Shown here in pieces: positions 51,724 through 60,314 of a stretch of DNA of 64,000 nt. Position numbers and translations under genes: made by a program. The notes below the pieces were generated by a model. The model made no database searches. It was given only the letters and a program-made list of their open reading frames with translations, and was not told the DNA's origin. Numbering within the stretch: position 1 is the stretch's first letter; each line of letters starts with the position of its first letter. Source of the stretch: JABDQA01 sp963824415 (GTDB lineage Bacteria; Desulfobacterota; Desulfobulbia; Desulfobulbales; Desulfocapsaceae); NCBI GenBank assembly GCA_963824415.1, contig CAWGPM010000002.1, positions 744,001 to 808,000 on the forward strand, in the 5' to 3' direction.

Positions 51724-52302
51724 ATGGCACTTACTGCATCAACCATGTTGGAACTCGGCACCGTCGCACCCGATTTCACTCTCGCAGCCCCGGATGGTAA
51801 GACCTATCGTCTCGCCGAGCAGAAAATCGATACCGGTCTGCTGGTGATCTTCATGTGCAATCATTGTCCTTATGTTATCCATATCAGGGAAAAACTGGTT
51901 GAGGCAATCCGTCACTACCAGCAGCAGGGAATCACTGTTGTCGCGATCAATGCAAACGACTATGCGGCACACCCCGATGATTCCCCTGAAAATATGGTCC
52001 GGGACGCGGAGGCCTATAACTTTTCATTTCCCTACCTGGTCGATGAAGACCAGCGGGTTGCCCAGGCCTACCGGGCGGCCTGTACCCCCGATTTCTTTCT
52101 GTTCGACGCGGACAAGAAGCTCGTCTACCGTGGCCAGTTCGACGCCGCCCGACCCGGTAATACGACACCGGTCAGCGGGGCCGATCTCACCGAGGCGGTG
52201 GAAAAAATGATTGGCGGCAAGAAAATCCCCGAGCTTCAGCAGCCGAGCATGGGCTGCAACATCAAATGGAAACCGGGCAACGAACCCGATTATTTCGGCT
52301 GA
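51724..52302 (+). CDS. Thioredoxin-like/AhpC-TSA family protein
   Basis: A 192-residue thioredoxin-fold protein. After GTVAPDFTLAAPDGKTYRLA the redox motif is FMCNHCPYV near 46-52 (CxxC), followed by ITVVAINANDYAAHPDDSP and YRAACTPDFFLFDADKKLVY with the cis-Pro. This CNHCPYV group is a common bacterial family of uncertain function, probably a thiol oxidoreductase. No signal peptide. AAAGGAGG precedes the ATG. It is flanked by intergenic gaps of about 175 and 270 bases, so it is probably a single-gene unit. Confidence 0.9.
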   Translation: MALTASTMLELGTVAPDFTLAAPDGKTYRLAEQKIDTGLLVIFMCNHCPYVIHIREKLVEAIRHYQQQGITVVAINANDYAAHPDDSPENMVRDAEAYNFSFPYLVDEDQRVAQAYRAACTPDFFLFDADKKLVYRGQFDAARPGNTTPVSGADLTEAVEKMIGGKKIPELQQPSMGCNIKWKPGNEPDYFG

Positions 52303-52570
52303 TCCTTATCTGATCATCAACTCGAGGGGCGGTGCGGCCGATTGCAAAAGGGCGGCACTGCCCCTGTTTTGAGCCTGTCTTTGAGTCCACCTTTAAACTT
52401 TCCCTGCACCATTTCCCCTGGTATATAGAAAAGCTGCTGTTGTATGCCGGCAGGTTGTCAGGCAGAGTTCTTTCCGCTTGCACTATGGGGTAGAGCTGCC
52501 AGCCGCCTCCACTGATAACCGGGTCTGGTAAGTATGCCGGCCGGGTCTGGCTGGATTTCAGGATATCACT

Positions 52571-53473
52571 ATGGATCTCGCAGCGCTTTTTTTTGCTTTT
52601 GTATCTGCCATACTGATGGGCACCATCGGCGTGTTTTCCAAAATCACCGGTCTCCCGGCCGAACTCATTACCTTTTTCCGTCTGGGAATCGGGGCGCTGT
52701 TCATGCTGATTTTTCTGCTCCTGAGCAGACAGGCGGGGTTGCTGCGCAGATGGCCTGGCTGGCCGGTTCTGTTCAACGGCGGCTTTCTGGCAGGCTTTAT
52801 CATTTTCTATGTGCAGGCCATGAACTATACTTCAATGGCCAACGCGATCATGCTGGTGTACCTCGCACCGCTGGCCGCTTCGCTTGTCGCTCATTTCTTT
52901 TTGCGGGAGCGGCTCACCCTGGTCGGGCTTGGGCTTATCTGCCTGGCCTTGTTCGGCTTTGCGATGATGATGGAATTTAACCTCGAAATATCGCGCAACA
53001 GCGCCGAATTCATCGGTATCTGCCTGGGCCTGCTGGCGCTGACATGTTACGCCGGATTTATCCTTCTCAACCGGTTGATTGCCGCCGATGTTCATGTCTA
53101 TGCCCGCACCTTTTATCAGCTTTTTACCGGGGCGCTGCTGATGCTGCCCCTGGTAATCTATTCAGTGGACCAGTTGAGTGCCGGGGACATCCCCTGGATG
53201 ATTGGCACCGGTTTTTTCCCGGGCTTTCTGGCCATACTTTTTGCGGTGACAGCACTGAGCCGACTGCCCGCCGCAACGTTTGGCACCATTGCCTATATTG
53301 AACCGGTGGCCGTGGTGGTGTTTGGCTGGAGTCTGTTCGGCGAGTCTATGACTCCGCTGCAGATCGGTGGCTGTCTGCTGATTATCATCAGCGGAATTCT
53401 GAAAACGGTGGCTGAAAGCGTTGGGCAGAAACGGGTGTTGCCAAGCGAGGAGACCTGCGGGCAGGATGTCTGA
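52571..53473 (+). CDS. EamA/DMT family transporter
   Basis: A 300-residue membrane protein with ten helices in two EamA repeats. ISAILMGTIGVFSKITGLPA-type sequence opens the first repeat, TSMANAIMLVYLAPLAASLV closes it, and ALSRLPAATFGTIAYIEPVA lies in the second. It is probably an exporter of small metabolites. The end overlaps the start of the Cys-cluster gene by 8 bases. Confidence 0.9.
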   Translation: MDLAALFFAFVSAILMGTIGVFSKITGLPAELITFFRLGIGALFMLIFLLLSRQAGLLRRWPGWPVLFNGGFLAGFIIFYVQAMNYTSMANAIMLVYLAPLAASLVAHFFLRERLTLVGLGLICLALFGFAMMMEFNLEISRNSAEFIGICLGLLALTCYAGFILLNRLIAADVHVYARTFYQLFTGALLMLPLVIYSVDQLSAGDIPWMIGTGFFPGFLAILFAVTALSRLPAATFGTIAYIEPVAVVVFGWSLFGESMTPLQIGGCLLIIISGILKTVAESVGQKRVLPSEETCGQDV

Positions 53474-53843
53474 TCAAGGCGTGGGGGATCCGGGGCCGGT
53501 CTATTGCAGCTATTGTCCCGGATACTGCTGCTATCGGTTGAGCGGATCGACGCTGTTTCTCGATGGCGACGATATCAACCGGATGGCGCGTTATTTCGAT
53601 ATTTCAGATGGTGAGATAAGAAAGCGCTACCTCGAGGGCAAGAATACCTTCAAGGTAGGAAAGGACGGTTCGTGTATTTTTCTGAGCAACGAAAAGCTGC
53701 GGGCCCGATGTTCGATCCACCCGGCACGTCCGCGCCAATGCCGGGATTTTCCATACGGAAAAATATGCCCCTATCTGGAGCGCGAGGACCTGCTGAGCCA
53801 GATACAGCCAAAAATTGAGCGGCTGTTCAACCCCGATCGATGA
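53466..53843 (+). CDS. YkgJ-type cysteine-cluster protein
   Basis: A 125-residue protein of the YkgJ zinc/iron-chelating family. The cysteine pattern is YCSYCPGYCCYRLSGSTLFL near 12-32, DGSCIFL near 67, and RCSIHPARPRQCRDFPYG near 80-97. It probably binds a metal or Fe-S cluster; the function is unknown. The ATG at 53466 lies inside the end of the EamA gene, implying translational coupling. Confidence 0.88.
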   Translation: MSDQGVGDPGPVYCSYCPGYCCYRLSGSTLFLDGDDINRMARYFDISDGEIRKRYLEGKNTFKVGKDGSCIFLSNEKLRARCSIHPARPRQCRDFPYGKICPYLEREDLLSQIQPKIERLFNPDR

Positions 53844-53891
53844 TCACCCTGGTCATCGTGCTTTCAAGGATGCAGCCGACGGTCGTGCCGG

Positions 53892-54077
53892 CTATTCGCT
53901 GACCAGATAGTCTTTGAGTTTGTCGGCAAGATCGGCGGGCAGTTCTTCTCCGTATAAAAAGGCGCGGGCCTCTTCGCCGGTGAGCTGCTGCTTGATCTCC
54001 ACCGGCAACGCTCTGAGCGCGTTCATGCGCTCCGGAATTATTTTGTCCTTGTCAAGACTGGCTTTGTTTTCTTCCAT
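53892..54077 (-). CDS. Small acidic protein of unknown function
   Basis: A 61-residue helical protein (DKDKIIPERMNALRALPVEI; LTGEEARAFLYGEELPADLA). GGAG lies at good spacing before the ATG. It sits 75 bases upstream of the 3' end of the cupin gene on the same strand, so the order on the minus strand is enolase, cupin, small protein, possibly one transcript. No motif recognised. Confidence 0.65.
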   Translation of the reverse strand: MEENKASLDKDKIIPERMNALRALPVEIKQQLTGEEARAFLYGEELPADLADKLKDYLVSE

Positions 54078-54152
54078 AAATTTCTCCGGGTAATGCGCAG
54101 AAAACGCATCTGTGAACCTTGGAAAACCATGTCCTCATGACACCACTTGAGC

Positions 54153-54680
54153 TCAGGCGGCCGATTTACCCCAGAACCTCATCAGCGGCCCGGTCGGGCC
54201 GAAGGCCGGGTCGGCAATCACCCGGCTCACCTGCTTGATGGTTTCATCCACAGCCGGACGTTCACCCACTTTACCATACATCATATCCCACTGCTGGCCT
54301 GCCGGATAGCCGCCGACGACGCGGAAATCCTTGGACTGACCGACGTTGCAGTGGGAAACCCCGGCCGGGATCACGATCATATCGCCGGCCGCAGCCTTCA
54401 GCATCTCTCCGCCGGGACCGCCGAAGCAGGCCTCGACCCAGCCGCTGTATACGCCGAGCACTTCATGGGCGGTCGAGTGGTAATGGTGAACATCATAGAG
54501 CCCGTTGCGCCAGGCAGCGGGCCAGCCGTTCTGGGTAAAGAGGCGTTCGAATTTTCCGGCCGAAACACCCCTCTCATCCAGCACCGAGGTGATAATGACC
54601 AGCGGCAGTTCAGGGTTGTTCGGAAAGGTATCGTTCTCGTCGAACTGCCTGACGATGATATCGGAGACGTCCTTGCTCAT
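54153..54680 (-). CDS. Cupin-fold protein (YjlB-like)
   Basis: A 175-residue single cupin. VHHYHSTAHEVLGVYSG near 73 is cupin motif 1 (two His and the Glu), and GDMIVIPAGVSHCNVGQS near 107 is motif 2 with the third His. It probably binds a metal; substrate unknown. I chose ATG 54680 because the frame upstream is the antisense side of the enolase end, and homologues start near here. It follows the enolase stop by four bases. Confidence 0.85.
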   Translation of the reverse strand: MSKDVSDIIVRQFDENDTFPNNPELPLVIITSVLDERGVSAGKFERLFTQNGWPAAWRNGLYDVHHYHSTAHEVLGVYSGWVEACFGGPGGEMLKAAAGDMIVIPAGVSHCNVGQSKDFRVVGGYPAGQQWDMMYGKVGERPAVDETIKQVSRVIADPAFGPTGPLMRFWGKSAA

Positions 54681-54684
54681 GGGA

Positions 54685-55962
54685 TCAGCGTTTCCAGTAA
54701 TAACGGGCTTCCCGGCCGAGTTCGTGCTCGATTTCAAGCAGCCGGTTGTATTTGGCGATCCGATCGCTTCTCGAGGCGGAGCCGGTCTTGATCTGACCAC
54801 CGTCCATGGCCACCGCGAAATCGGCGATGAAGGTATCTTCAGTCTCTCCGGATCGGTGCGAGATTATATAGGACCAGCCGGCGTCGCGGCACAGTCTTAT
54901 GGCCTCGATGGTTTCGGTGACTGTACCGATCTGGTTGAGTTTGATCAGCACCGAGTTGGCGGTGCGCCAGTCGATGCCGCGTTCGATATAGCGGGTATTG
55001 GTCACGAAGACGTCGTCGCCGACGATCTGCACCTTGTCGCCAACGGCGCTGGTCAGCATCGAAAATCCGTCCCAGTCGCCTTCAGCAAGCGGGTCTTCCC
55101 AGGAGACGATCGGATAGTCCTTGACCCATTTCTGGGCCATCTCAACCAACTGTCTACTCGACATCGTGCCGCCGCCCGACCATTTCAGGTCATATTCCGA
55201 CTTGAGATCGGTGGAAAACGAGCTGGCCGCGCTGTCCAGTGCGAGCGAAATATCGACCCCGGCCTGATAGCCTGCTTTCTTGATCGCCTCGATGATGACG
55301 TCCATGGCCTCTTCGTTGCTGCCCAGATTCGGTGCGAAACCGCCCTCGTCCCCGACCCCGGTAGCCAGGCCGCGGCTGTTGAGAATTTTTTTCAGGGCGT
55401 GAAAGGTTTCGGCTATGGCACGGAGACCGTCGCTGAAGGTTTCAAAACCGAGCGGCACCGCCATAAACTCCTGAAAATCGACACTGTTGTCGGCGTGTTC
55501 GCCGCCGTTGAGGATGTTCATCATCGGCACCGGCAGTCGGCAGGCGCCACTGCCCCCGAGGTAGCGGTACAGAGGTATGTTCAGCGACTGCGCCGCTGCC
55601 CGGGCCACGGCCATCGATACGCCGAGTATAGCATTGGCGCCCAGATTAGCCTTATTGTCGGTGCCGTCCAGATCGATCATCATCCGGTCGATCGCCGCCT
55701 GATTTTCAGCCCGCACCCCGAGAATCTCCGGGGCGATTATATTGGTGACGTTATCGACTGCGGTGCGAACCCCTTTGCCTAGGTACCTGGTCGCATTATT
55801 GTCGCGCAGCTCGATCGCCTCGTTTTCTCCTGTGCTGGCGCCGGATGGAACCGACGCGGCGGCTCGTGTTCCGTCTTCCAGTTCAACAAAAACGCGAACG
55901 GTGGGATTTCCTCGTGAATCAAGGATCTCGAGCGCGTCAACCGCAGTAATTCTAGATGGCAT
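54685..55962 (-). CDS. eno: Enolase
   Basis: A 425-residue phosphopyruvate hydratase, the glycolytic/gluconeogenic step between 2-phosphoglycerate and phosphoenolpyruvate. It has ITAVDALEILDSRGNPTVRV at the N-terminus, SGASTGENEAIELRD, VGDEGGFAPNL with the catalytic Glu, and near the end the signature LIKLNQIGTVTETIEAI followed by SHRSGETEDTFIAD. Full length. About 280 bases of noncoding DNA precede it. It is followed directly by the cupin gene. Confidence 0.97.
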   Translation of the reverse strand: MPSRITAVDALEILDSRGNPTVRVFVELEDGTRAAASVPSGASTGENEAIELRDNNATRYLGKGVRTAVDNVTNIIAPEILGVRAENQAAIDRMMIDLDGTDNKANLGANAILGVSMAVARAAAQSLNIPLYRYLGGSGACRLPVPMMNILNGGEHADNSVDFQEFMAVPLGFETFSDGLRAIAETFHALKKILNSRGLATGVGDEGGFAPNLGSNEEAMDVIIEAIKKAGYQAGVDISLALDSAASSFSTDLKSEYDLKWSGGGTMSSRQLVEMAQKWVKDYPIVSWEDPLAEGDWDGFSMLTSAVGDKVQIVGDDVFVTNTRYIERGIDWRTANSVLIKLNQIGTVTETIEAIRLCRDAGWSYIISHRSGETEDTFIADFAVAMDGGQIKTGSASRSDRIAKYNRLLEIEHELGREARYYWKR

Positions 55963-56240
55963 AACAATTCCTCCTCAGGGGGTGAGTAACAGCGTTTTTC
56001 TCAGCTTCAAGATTGTATCGAAGACATCACGGCAATGCCCAGAATTAGTTAGTCCAAAGATATGCACCGCCACCGATATGTCAAAGGGGCGCCGCACAAT
56101 AAATCAGAGATTAATCTGATCGAAACATCCTGGTAACATTTTGGTAAAACTGCAGAAATATATTCAACTACCCGAGGGACGAGCGGCTGAAAAGGGTGGT
56201 TAATAATGGATTTGCGTACCGCGCTGAAGCAGGCGGCTCT

Positions 56241-56525
56241 TCAAGGCGGATCGTCGAGCAGGGCGAGGCCGAGGAGGAATTCGAGTCCTTGTTTGTCCGG
56301 CTCGTCGCATGTCCTGCCATTGAATCGGGTGATAATTGTCAACGCCGTCTGGGCCAGAACCGGTGAAAAGTAGATCATCGTCTTTTCACTCTGCTGATCG
56401 AACCACAGGGTTGCATCGGCGGGACCGCCCCGGCTCAACCAGGCCTCAGCCGTCTCGGCTCTGATAATATCCACGAAACCGAAGGCAACCTGTTCGGCAG
56501 TCAGGTCAATGCAGTACCAGGACAT
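56241..56525 (-). CDS. Small protein of unknown function
   Basis: A 94-residue protein (MSWYCIDLTAEQVAFGFVDI; TLWFDQQSEKTMIYFSPVLA). No recognised motif. It is alone between mutM and enolase on the same strand. The composition is like a genuine small cytoplasmic protein, but no strong ribosome site is seen. The 280 bases between it and the enolase start hold the enolase promoter, without a motif I can assign. Confidence 0.5.
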   Translation of the reverse strand: MSWYCIDLTAEQVAFGFVDIIRAETAEAWLSRGGPADATLWFDQQSEKTMIYFSPVLAQTALTIITRFNGRTCDEPDKQGLEFLLGLALLDDPP

Positions 56526-56614
56526 GGGGCGAACTCGTCAGCAATTTGTTATGTGGATTGAGCAGCGGTCGGCGATAGGATTCTGCAGAGCTGAGCAGGT
56601 TCATGGAATCGAAT

Positions 56615-57445
56615 TTAATGCTGGCATGTCGGGCAGTAGAACGAGGCCCGGCCACCGAGCTTTACCTGCCTGATAATGGTTTCGCATTGCGGGCAGGGGG
56701 CGCCGCCTCTGCCGTAGACCTTGAAGTGAATCTGAAAATAGCCGCGATCACCGCTGGCACCCAGAAAATCGGAGATCGTGGAGCCGCCGCATTCGATCGC
56801 ATGGCTCAGCACAGCGCGTATTTCATGGACCAGGCGGTTCCATCTGGCCAGACTGATTCTGCCGGTCTTTCTGGTTGGTCTGATGCCGGCCGCAAAGAGG
56901 CTCTCGTTGGCATAGATGTTGCCAATGCCGACCACCACCCGTGAATCCATAATGTAGTTTTTAACCGGCTGAACCCTGCGTTTTCCCCTGTCTTTCAGGT
57001 ATGTTCCGTTGAAATCGTCGGAAAAGGGCTCGGGGCCTGCGGTCCTGAAGACACTGTCTTCAAGTGTGGCGACCTCTTCCGGGGCCGCTACCCTGATCGA
57101 GCCGAACCTGCGTACATCGTTGAACCTGAGCTCAAAGCCGTTATCCAGTTGCCAGCAGAGGTGATCGTGTTTGTGCGGGGTGCTGCCTTGTTTGAACAGA
57201 CCGAGTTTGCCGGTCATGCCGAGATGCAGGATCAGCCTGGCGCCGCTGTCCAGTTCGATTAATAGATACTTGGCCCGTCGCCTGACGCCGGTGACCCGTC
57301 TGCCTGGCAGATGAGCCTGCATCAGGGTTTCCGGCACGGGAGTGCGCAGCTCTTTGCCGCTGCTCCTGAAAGCGGTGAAGGTTCTGCCGGGCAGATGCAG
57401 CTCGAGTCCGCGCCGGACTACCTCAACTTCAGGCAGTTCAGGCAT
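56615..57445 (-). CDS. mutM: Formamidopyrimidine-DNA glycosylase
   Basis: A 276-residue base-excision repair enzyme that removes 8-oxoguanine. PELPEVEVVRRGLE at the N-terminus provides the catalytic Pro1 and Glu2, and KYLLIELDSG the catalytic Lys region. VVGIGNIYANESLFAAGIRP is the helix-two-turn-helix, and the C-terminal zinc finger is CPQC with CPTC. Full length. It overlaps the phosphopantetheinyl transferase gene by 8 bases. Confidence 0.96.
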   Translation of the reverse strand: MPELPEVEVVRRGLELHLPGRTFTAFRSSGKELRTPVPETLMQAHLPGRRVTGVRRRAKYLLIELDSGARLILHLGMTGKLGLFKQGSTPHKHDHLCWQLDNGFELRFNDVRRFGSIRVAAPEEVATLEDSVFRTAGPEPFSDDFNGTYLKDRGKRRVQPVKNYIMDSRVVVGIGNIYANESLFAAGIRPTRKTGRISLARWNRLVHEIRAVLSHAIECGGSTISDFLGASGDRGYFQIHFKVYGRGGAPCPQCETIIRQVKLGGRASFYCPTCQH

Positions 57446-58235
57446 CGAGCCTGTCCGATGCTACGGTACAGACCGCCAGGGCGTAGTCATCATGGACATG
57501 GGTGATAACCGAAACCGTGCCCAGGTGGGCGTAAGGTTCATCGAGGGTGAAGTCGAGCTTGCGGTAGTCCTGCTCGGGCCGGATGGATTCGAGCTGCATT
57601 GCCAGGAAACCGGGGTGTCCTGCACTATTAAGGCATTTGCGCAGCGCCTCCTTGGCTACCCAGAGCAGGCCCAGCTGGATCAGCTCGTCTTCGGCGGTCG
57701 AGTCCAGAAGGGCCGCTTCCGTTTCTTTACAGTAGCGCTCCTTGACCTTGAACAGCGTGTCGCTCAGATACTGGATGTCAACACCGCAGTGATCCCGGCA
57801 GGCCAGGCCCGCAACCTTCTGGTGCGAGTGGGAAATCGATATATCCAGATCAGCCGGCACTTCTTTGGAACGGGCGATCTGAACGTAGGGCCGACCGCCT
57901 GGATTGACGCCGATGGACAGATCGAGCGGCTGCAGGGCAGCCCATCTGTTGCCTTTATTGAGCAGCTCAAGCGTTGCCTGCTTGGCGCAGATACGGCCCA
58001 GAAACCACTCTTTGCGGCGCTTCTCGAAGGAGTATCGGGTAAGCTGCTGATGTTCTTCTTCGGTGAGCCACTTCGAGATCAGCTCATTTTCGCGGCCGTT
58101 GATCAACAGATCGGTATCGATGACGATGATGCCCAGGCTGTTGTCCCGGGTGCGGGAAATGAGCAGATCTTTGAGGTCGTCGGGCAGCAGCGGGGATGGC
58201 TGCTGCGGCTGAAGCGTAGTATATTGGGGTAACAT
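57438..58235 (-). CDS. 4'-Phosphopantetheinyl transferase (Sfp-type)
   Basis: A 265-residue Sfp-superfamily enzyme that moves phosphopantetheine from CoA to a carrier protein. GGRPYVQIARS and DISISHSHQKVAGL are the first two motifs (the SHS box), CGVDIQYLSD the magnesium site, and WVAKEALRK (the W-x-x-K-E-A box) the catalytic block. It is larger than AcpS, so probably serves a fatty-acid, polyketide or other carrier. It overlaps mutM and follows the divergently read cvpA region. Confidence 0.9.
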   Translation of the reverse strand: MLPQYTTLQPQQPSPLLPDDLKDLLISRTRDNSLGIIVIDTDLLINGRENELISKWLTEEEHQQLTRYSFEKRRKEWFLGRICAKQATLELLNKGNRWAALQPLDLSIGVNPGGRPYVQIARSKEVPADLDISISHSHQKVAGLACRDHCGVDIQYLSDTLFKVKERYCKETEAALLDSTAEDELIQLGLLWVAKEALRKCLNSAGHPGFLAMQLESIRPEQDYRKLDFTLDEPYAHLGTVSVITHVHDDYALAVCTVASDRLDA

Positions 58236-58343
58236 TATGAAAATAAAATGTATTGCAATTTAAAACCGTCTTGATAACTACATGGTATACGGTAAAGCAG
58301 TTCACATGGTATGACTGATTACCCTCTTCTGCAAGGGATGGCA

Positions 58344-58952
58344 ATGGAAAGTATTCAACTAAGCCCATATGACTTTGTTGTTGCCGGCATCATCGTCTTA
58401 CTGGTCCTCAGAGGCATCTGGCTGGGTCTGCTCAGGCAGATCATCCCGTTGCTCGCTCTCTCTCTCGGTTATTTTGCGGCCAGCCGCTATCACGCCGAAC
58501 TATTGCCGTTTCTGAAAAACATCTCTGATAACCCCAAGGTGGTGTTTCTAGCCGCCTATGTCATCATGTTCGGTGCAACCTATATCGTCGCCTTTATCAT
58601 CGGCAAAGGGCTGGCCCAGGTGATCCAGGTAACCGTAATACCGTGGTTCGATAGGATTCTCGGTGCGATTATCGGTCTGGCCAAAGCCGTGATCCTGGTC
58701 ATCTTAATGCACATGGTGCTGGGTACCCTGATGGCCCCGGAAAATGAGATGCTGCGCACCTGCCGGACCTGTCCGACCCTGAACAAAATGGCCGATGTCA
58801 CCCGCCAGATCATCAAGGATGAGGAAATCCGCGAATCACTGCGCCAGAAGAAGCCGGCCATTGCAATCGAGCAGATGTCCTCGATGCTGCTGGAAAACGG
58901 AACCTCTGATCCTGCTGATGAACCCCGGGAAATGACTATTGCGCCTGAGTAG
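58344..58952 (+). CDS. CvpA family membrane protein
   Basis: A 202-residue membrane protein with four helices; PYDFVVAGIIVLLVLRGIWL and GLLRQIIPLLALSLGYFAAS give the first two and GAIIGLAKAVILVILMHMVL the last. The C-terminal 60 residues are cytoplasmic. CvpA is linked to colicin V export and envelope stress, with an unclear core function. ATG 58344 has GGG-type ribosome bases upstream; several other ATG codons lie nearby. Confidence 0.85.
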   Translation: MESIQLSPYDFVVAGIIVLLVLRGIWLGLLRQIIPLLALSLGYFAASRYHAELLPFLKNISDNPKVVFLAAYVIMFGATYIVAFIIGKGLAQVIQVTVIPWFDRILGAIIGLAKAVILVILMHMVLGTLMAPENEMLRTCRTCPTLNKMADVTRQIIKDEEIRESLRQKKPAIAIEQMSSMLLENGTSDPADEPREMTIAPE

Positions 58953-58955
58953 CAT

Positions 58956-58991
58956 GGGTACCTAATAAAATTAGGATTTTTCAAGGTAGCC
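58956..58991 (+). repeat. Minimal MITE remnant (ends only)
   Basis: 36 bp: GGGTACC with TAATAAAATTAGGATTT joined directly to TTTCAAGGTAGCC. It retains both terminal repeats of the MITE family but lacks the interior of about 105 bases, as an internal deletion would leave. It lies between cvpA and the UPF0280 gene, far from the 14.9-24.5 kb cluster. Confidence 0.8.
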
Positions 58992-59020
58992 GTATCTGTG
59001 CAGCCGGCGGGGATGTTTCG

Positions 59021-59797
59021 ATGGTGAAATCAGGCAGCAGGAAGAAGTCCCCGGCATCTTACCGGCAGCGGACCTATCGGGCTCTTGCCGCAAGTGAGGG
59101 ACTGATCAGCTCCCAGGTCAAATTCAAAGAGACCGACCTGCATGTGCTGGCGGTTTGCGATGTCACCCGTGAGGCGGGTGATCTGGCGACCGGCTACCGA
59201 CTTCAGGTCGAGCGCTATATCGAAAAATATCCAGTATTTGCAACTTCTCTGGTGCCGCTTGATGACGACCATCTGGCTCCGCCGATCGTGGCCGATATGC
59301 TGCGGGCCTCGCGTCACGCCGGGGTCGGGCCGATGGCCGCCGTGGCCGGTTCGATTGCCCAGTATGTGGGGCGGGGACTGGTTGACGCCGGCCACCGCGA
59401 GATTATCGTTGAAAATGGCGGGGATATTTTTCTGCAGCGCAGCATGGCATTGACGGTTTCCGTCTATGCCGGCCAGTCACCGTTGAGCCACAAACTGGGG
59501 TTGCAGCTCAAGCCCGCTCCAGAGGGCCTTGGCATCTGCACCTCGTCGGGAACCGTCGGACATTCGCTCAGTTTCGGCCTGGCCGATTCGGTCACCGTGG
59601 TGGCGGATTGCGCTGCAATCGCCGATGCGGCGGCAACGCGGCTCGGCAACGAGGTCGGGCGGGAGGGAGGGGCAGAAGAAGGTATTGCCAGGGCGCTTAA
59701 AGTGGCAAAAACATTGCAACTCATTCGGGGCGTGCTGGTTGTCTGCGGTGAAACGCTGGGAGCGGCCGGTGATATTGAGTTGGTGCCGCTCGATTGA
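59021..59797 (+). CDS. UPF0280 family protein
   Basis: A 258-residue protein of a family distantly related to ApbE. VKFKETDLHVLAVCDVTREA, the glycine-rich GVGPMAAVAGSIAQYVG and REIIVENGGDIFLQ are typical, and LGICTSSGTVGHSLSFG near 175 is the conserved core. No signal peptide is seen. Function is not established; some relatives are proposed to handle flavin or thioether cofactors. The ribosome site is GGGG about 10 bases upstream. Confidence 0.85.
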   Translation: MVKSGSRKKSPASYRQRTYRALAASEGLISSQVKFKETDLHVLAVCDVTREAGDLATGYRLQVERYIEKYPVFATSLVPLDDDHLAPPIVADMLRASRHAGVGPMAAVAGSIAQYVGRGLVDAGHREIIVENGGDIFLQRSMALTVSVYAGQSPLSHKLGLQLKPAPEGLGICTSSGTVGHSLSFGLADSVTVVADCAAIADAAATRLGNEVGREGGAEEGIARALKVAKTLQLIRGVLVVCGETLGAAGDIELVPLD

Positions 59798-59813
59798 GGC
59801 AGGATATTGAGCT

Positions 59814-60254
59814 ATGTCGAAACGAACAAAGAAAAAAAAACAGGCCAAGTATGTCGAGAACCGGGTCGTCGAGCGCAATCACCTGGTCTTCTATCTGCGG
59901 ATTTTCGATGACGCAACTAATTCAATGCTCGGCCATCTGGCAGACATTTCGACCGATGGCATCATGCTGGTCAGTGTTGCACCGATCGAGCCCGGCAAAA
60001 ACTATCGCTTGAGAATGCTGCTGCCGAAAGAGGTTGCGGGGCGGCTGGAACTGGTTTTCGAGGCAAAGAGCTGCTGGTGCCGGCCGGACGCCAATCCCGA
60101 TTTTCAGGTCAGCGGGTTTCGTTTTCTCGAGGTGGACAAGGAGATGGTATCTCAAATCACTCAGCTGGTGCACGATTTCGGTCGGGAGGCGGATCAGCAG
60201 ATCAAGGATGCCAGGCCTCCAGCCTGCAACCTGACCCAAACCACCGGGAAATAG
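59814..60254 (+). CDS. PilZ domain protein
   Basis: A 146-residue protein with a Lys-rich start (residues 1-12) and a PilZ-like domain: EHRVVER-type Arg cluster (here ENRVVERNHLVFYLRIFD), then GHLADISTDGIMLVSVA, matching the DxSxxG half of the c-di-GMP motif. The RxxxR half reads R-V-V-E-R. LVFEAKSCWCRP and VSGFRFLEVD follow. It may bind c-di-GMP. It starts 16 bases after the UPF0280 stop. Confidence 0.82.
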   Translation: MSKRTKKKKQAKYVENRVVERNHLVFYLRIFDDATNSMLGHLADISTDGIMLVSVAPIEPGKNYRLRMLLPKEVAGRLELVFEAKSCWCRPDANPDFQVSGFRFLEVDKEMVSQITQLVHDFGREADQQIKDARPPACNLTQTTGK

Positions 60255-60314
60255 CCTCAGGCGGATATCCTGTCTGCCGATCCAGATCAGGGCGGCTGGC
60301 ATTTGCCGGCATAT

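Noticed and set aside
54505..55782. Long open frame opposite enolase (425 codons)
   Set aside because: It is the antisense of a clearly conserved enolase, with composition typical of a GC-rich shadow frame and no recognisable domain.
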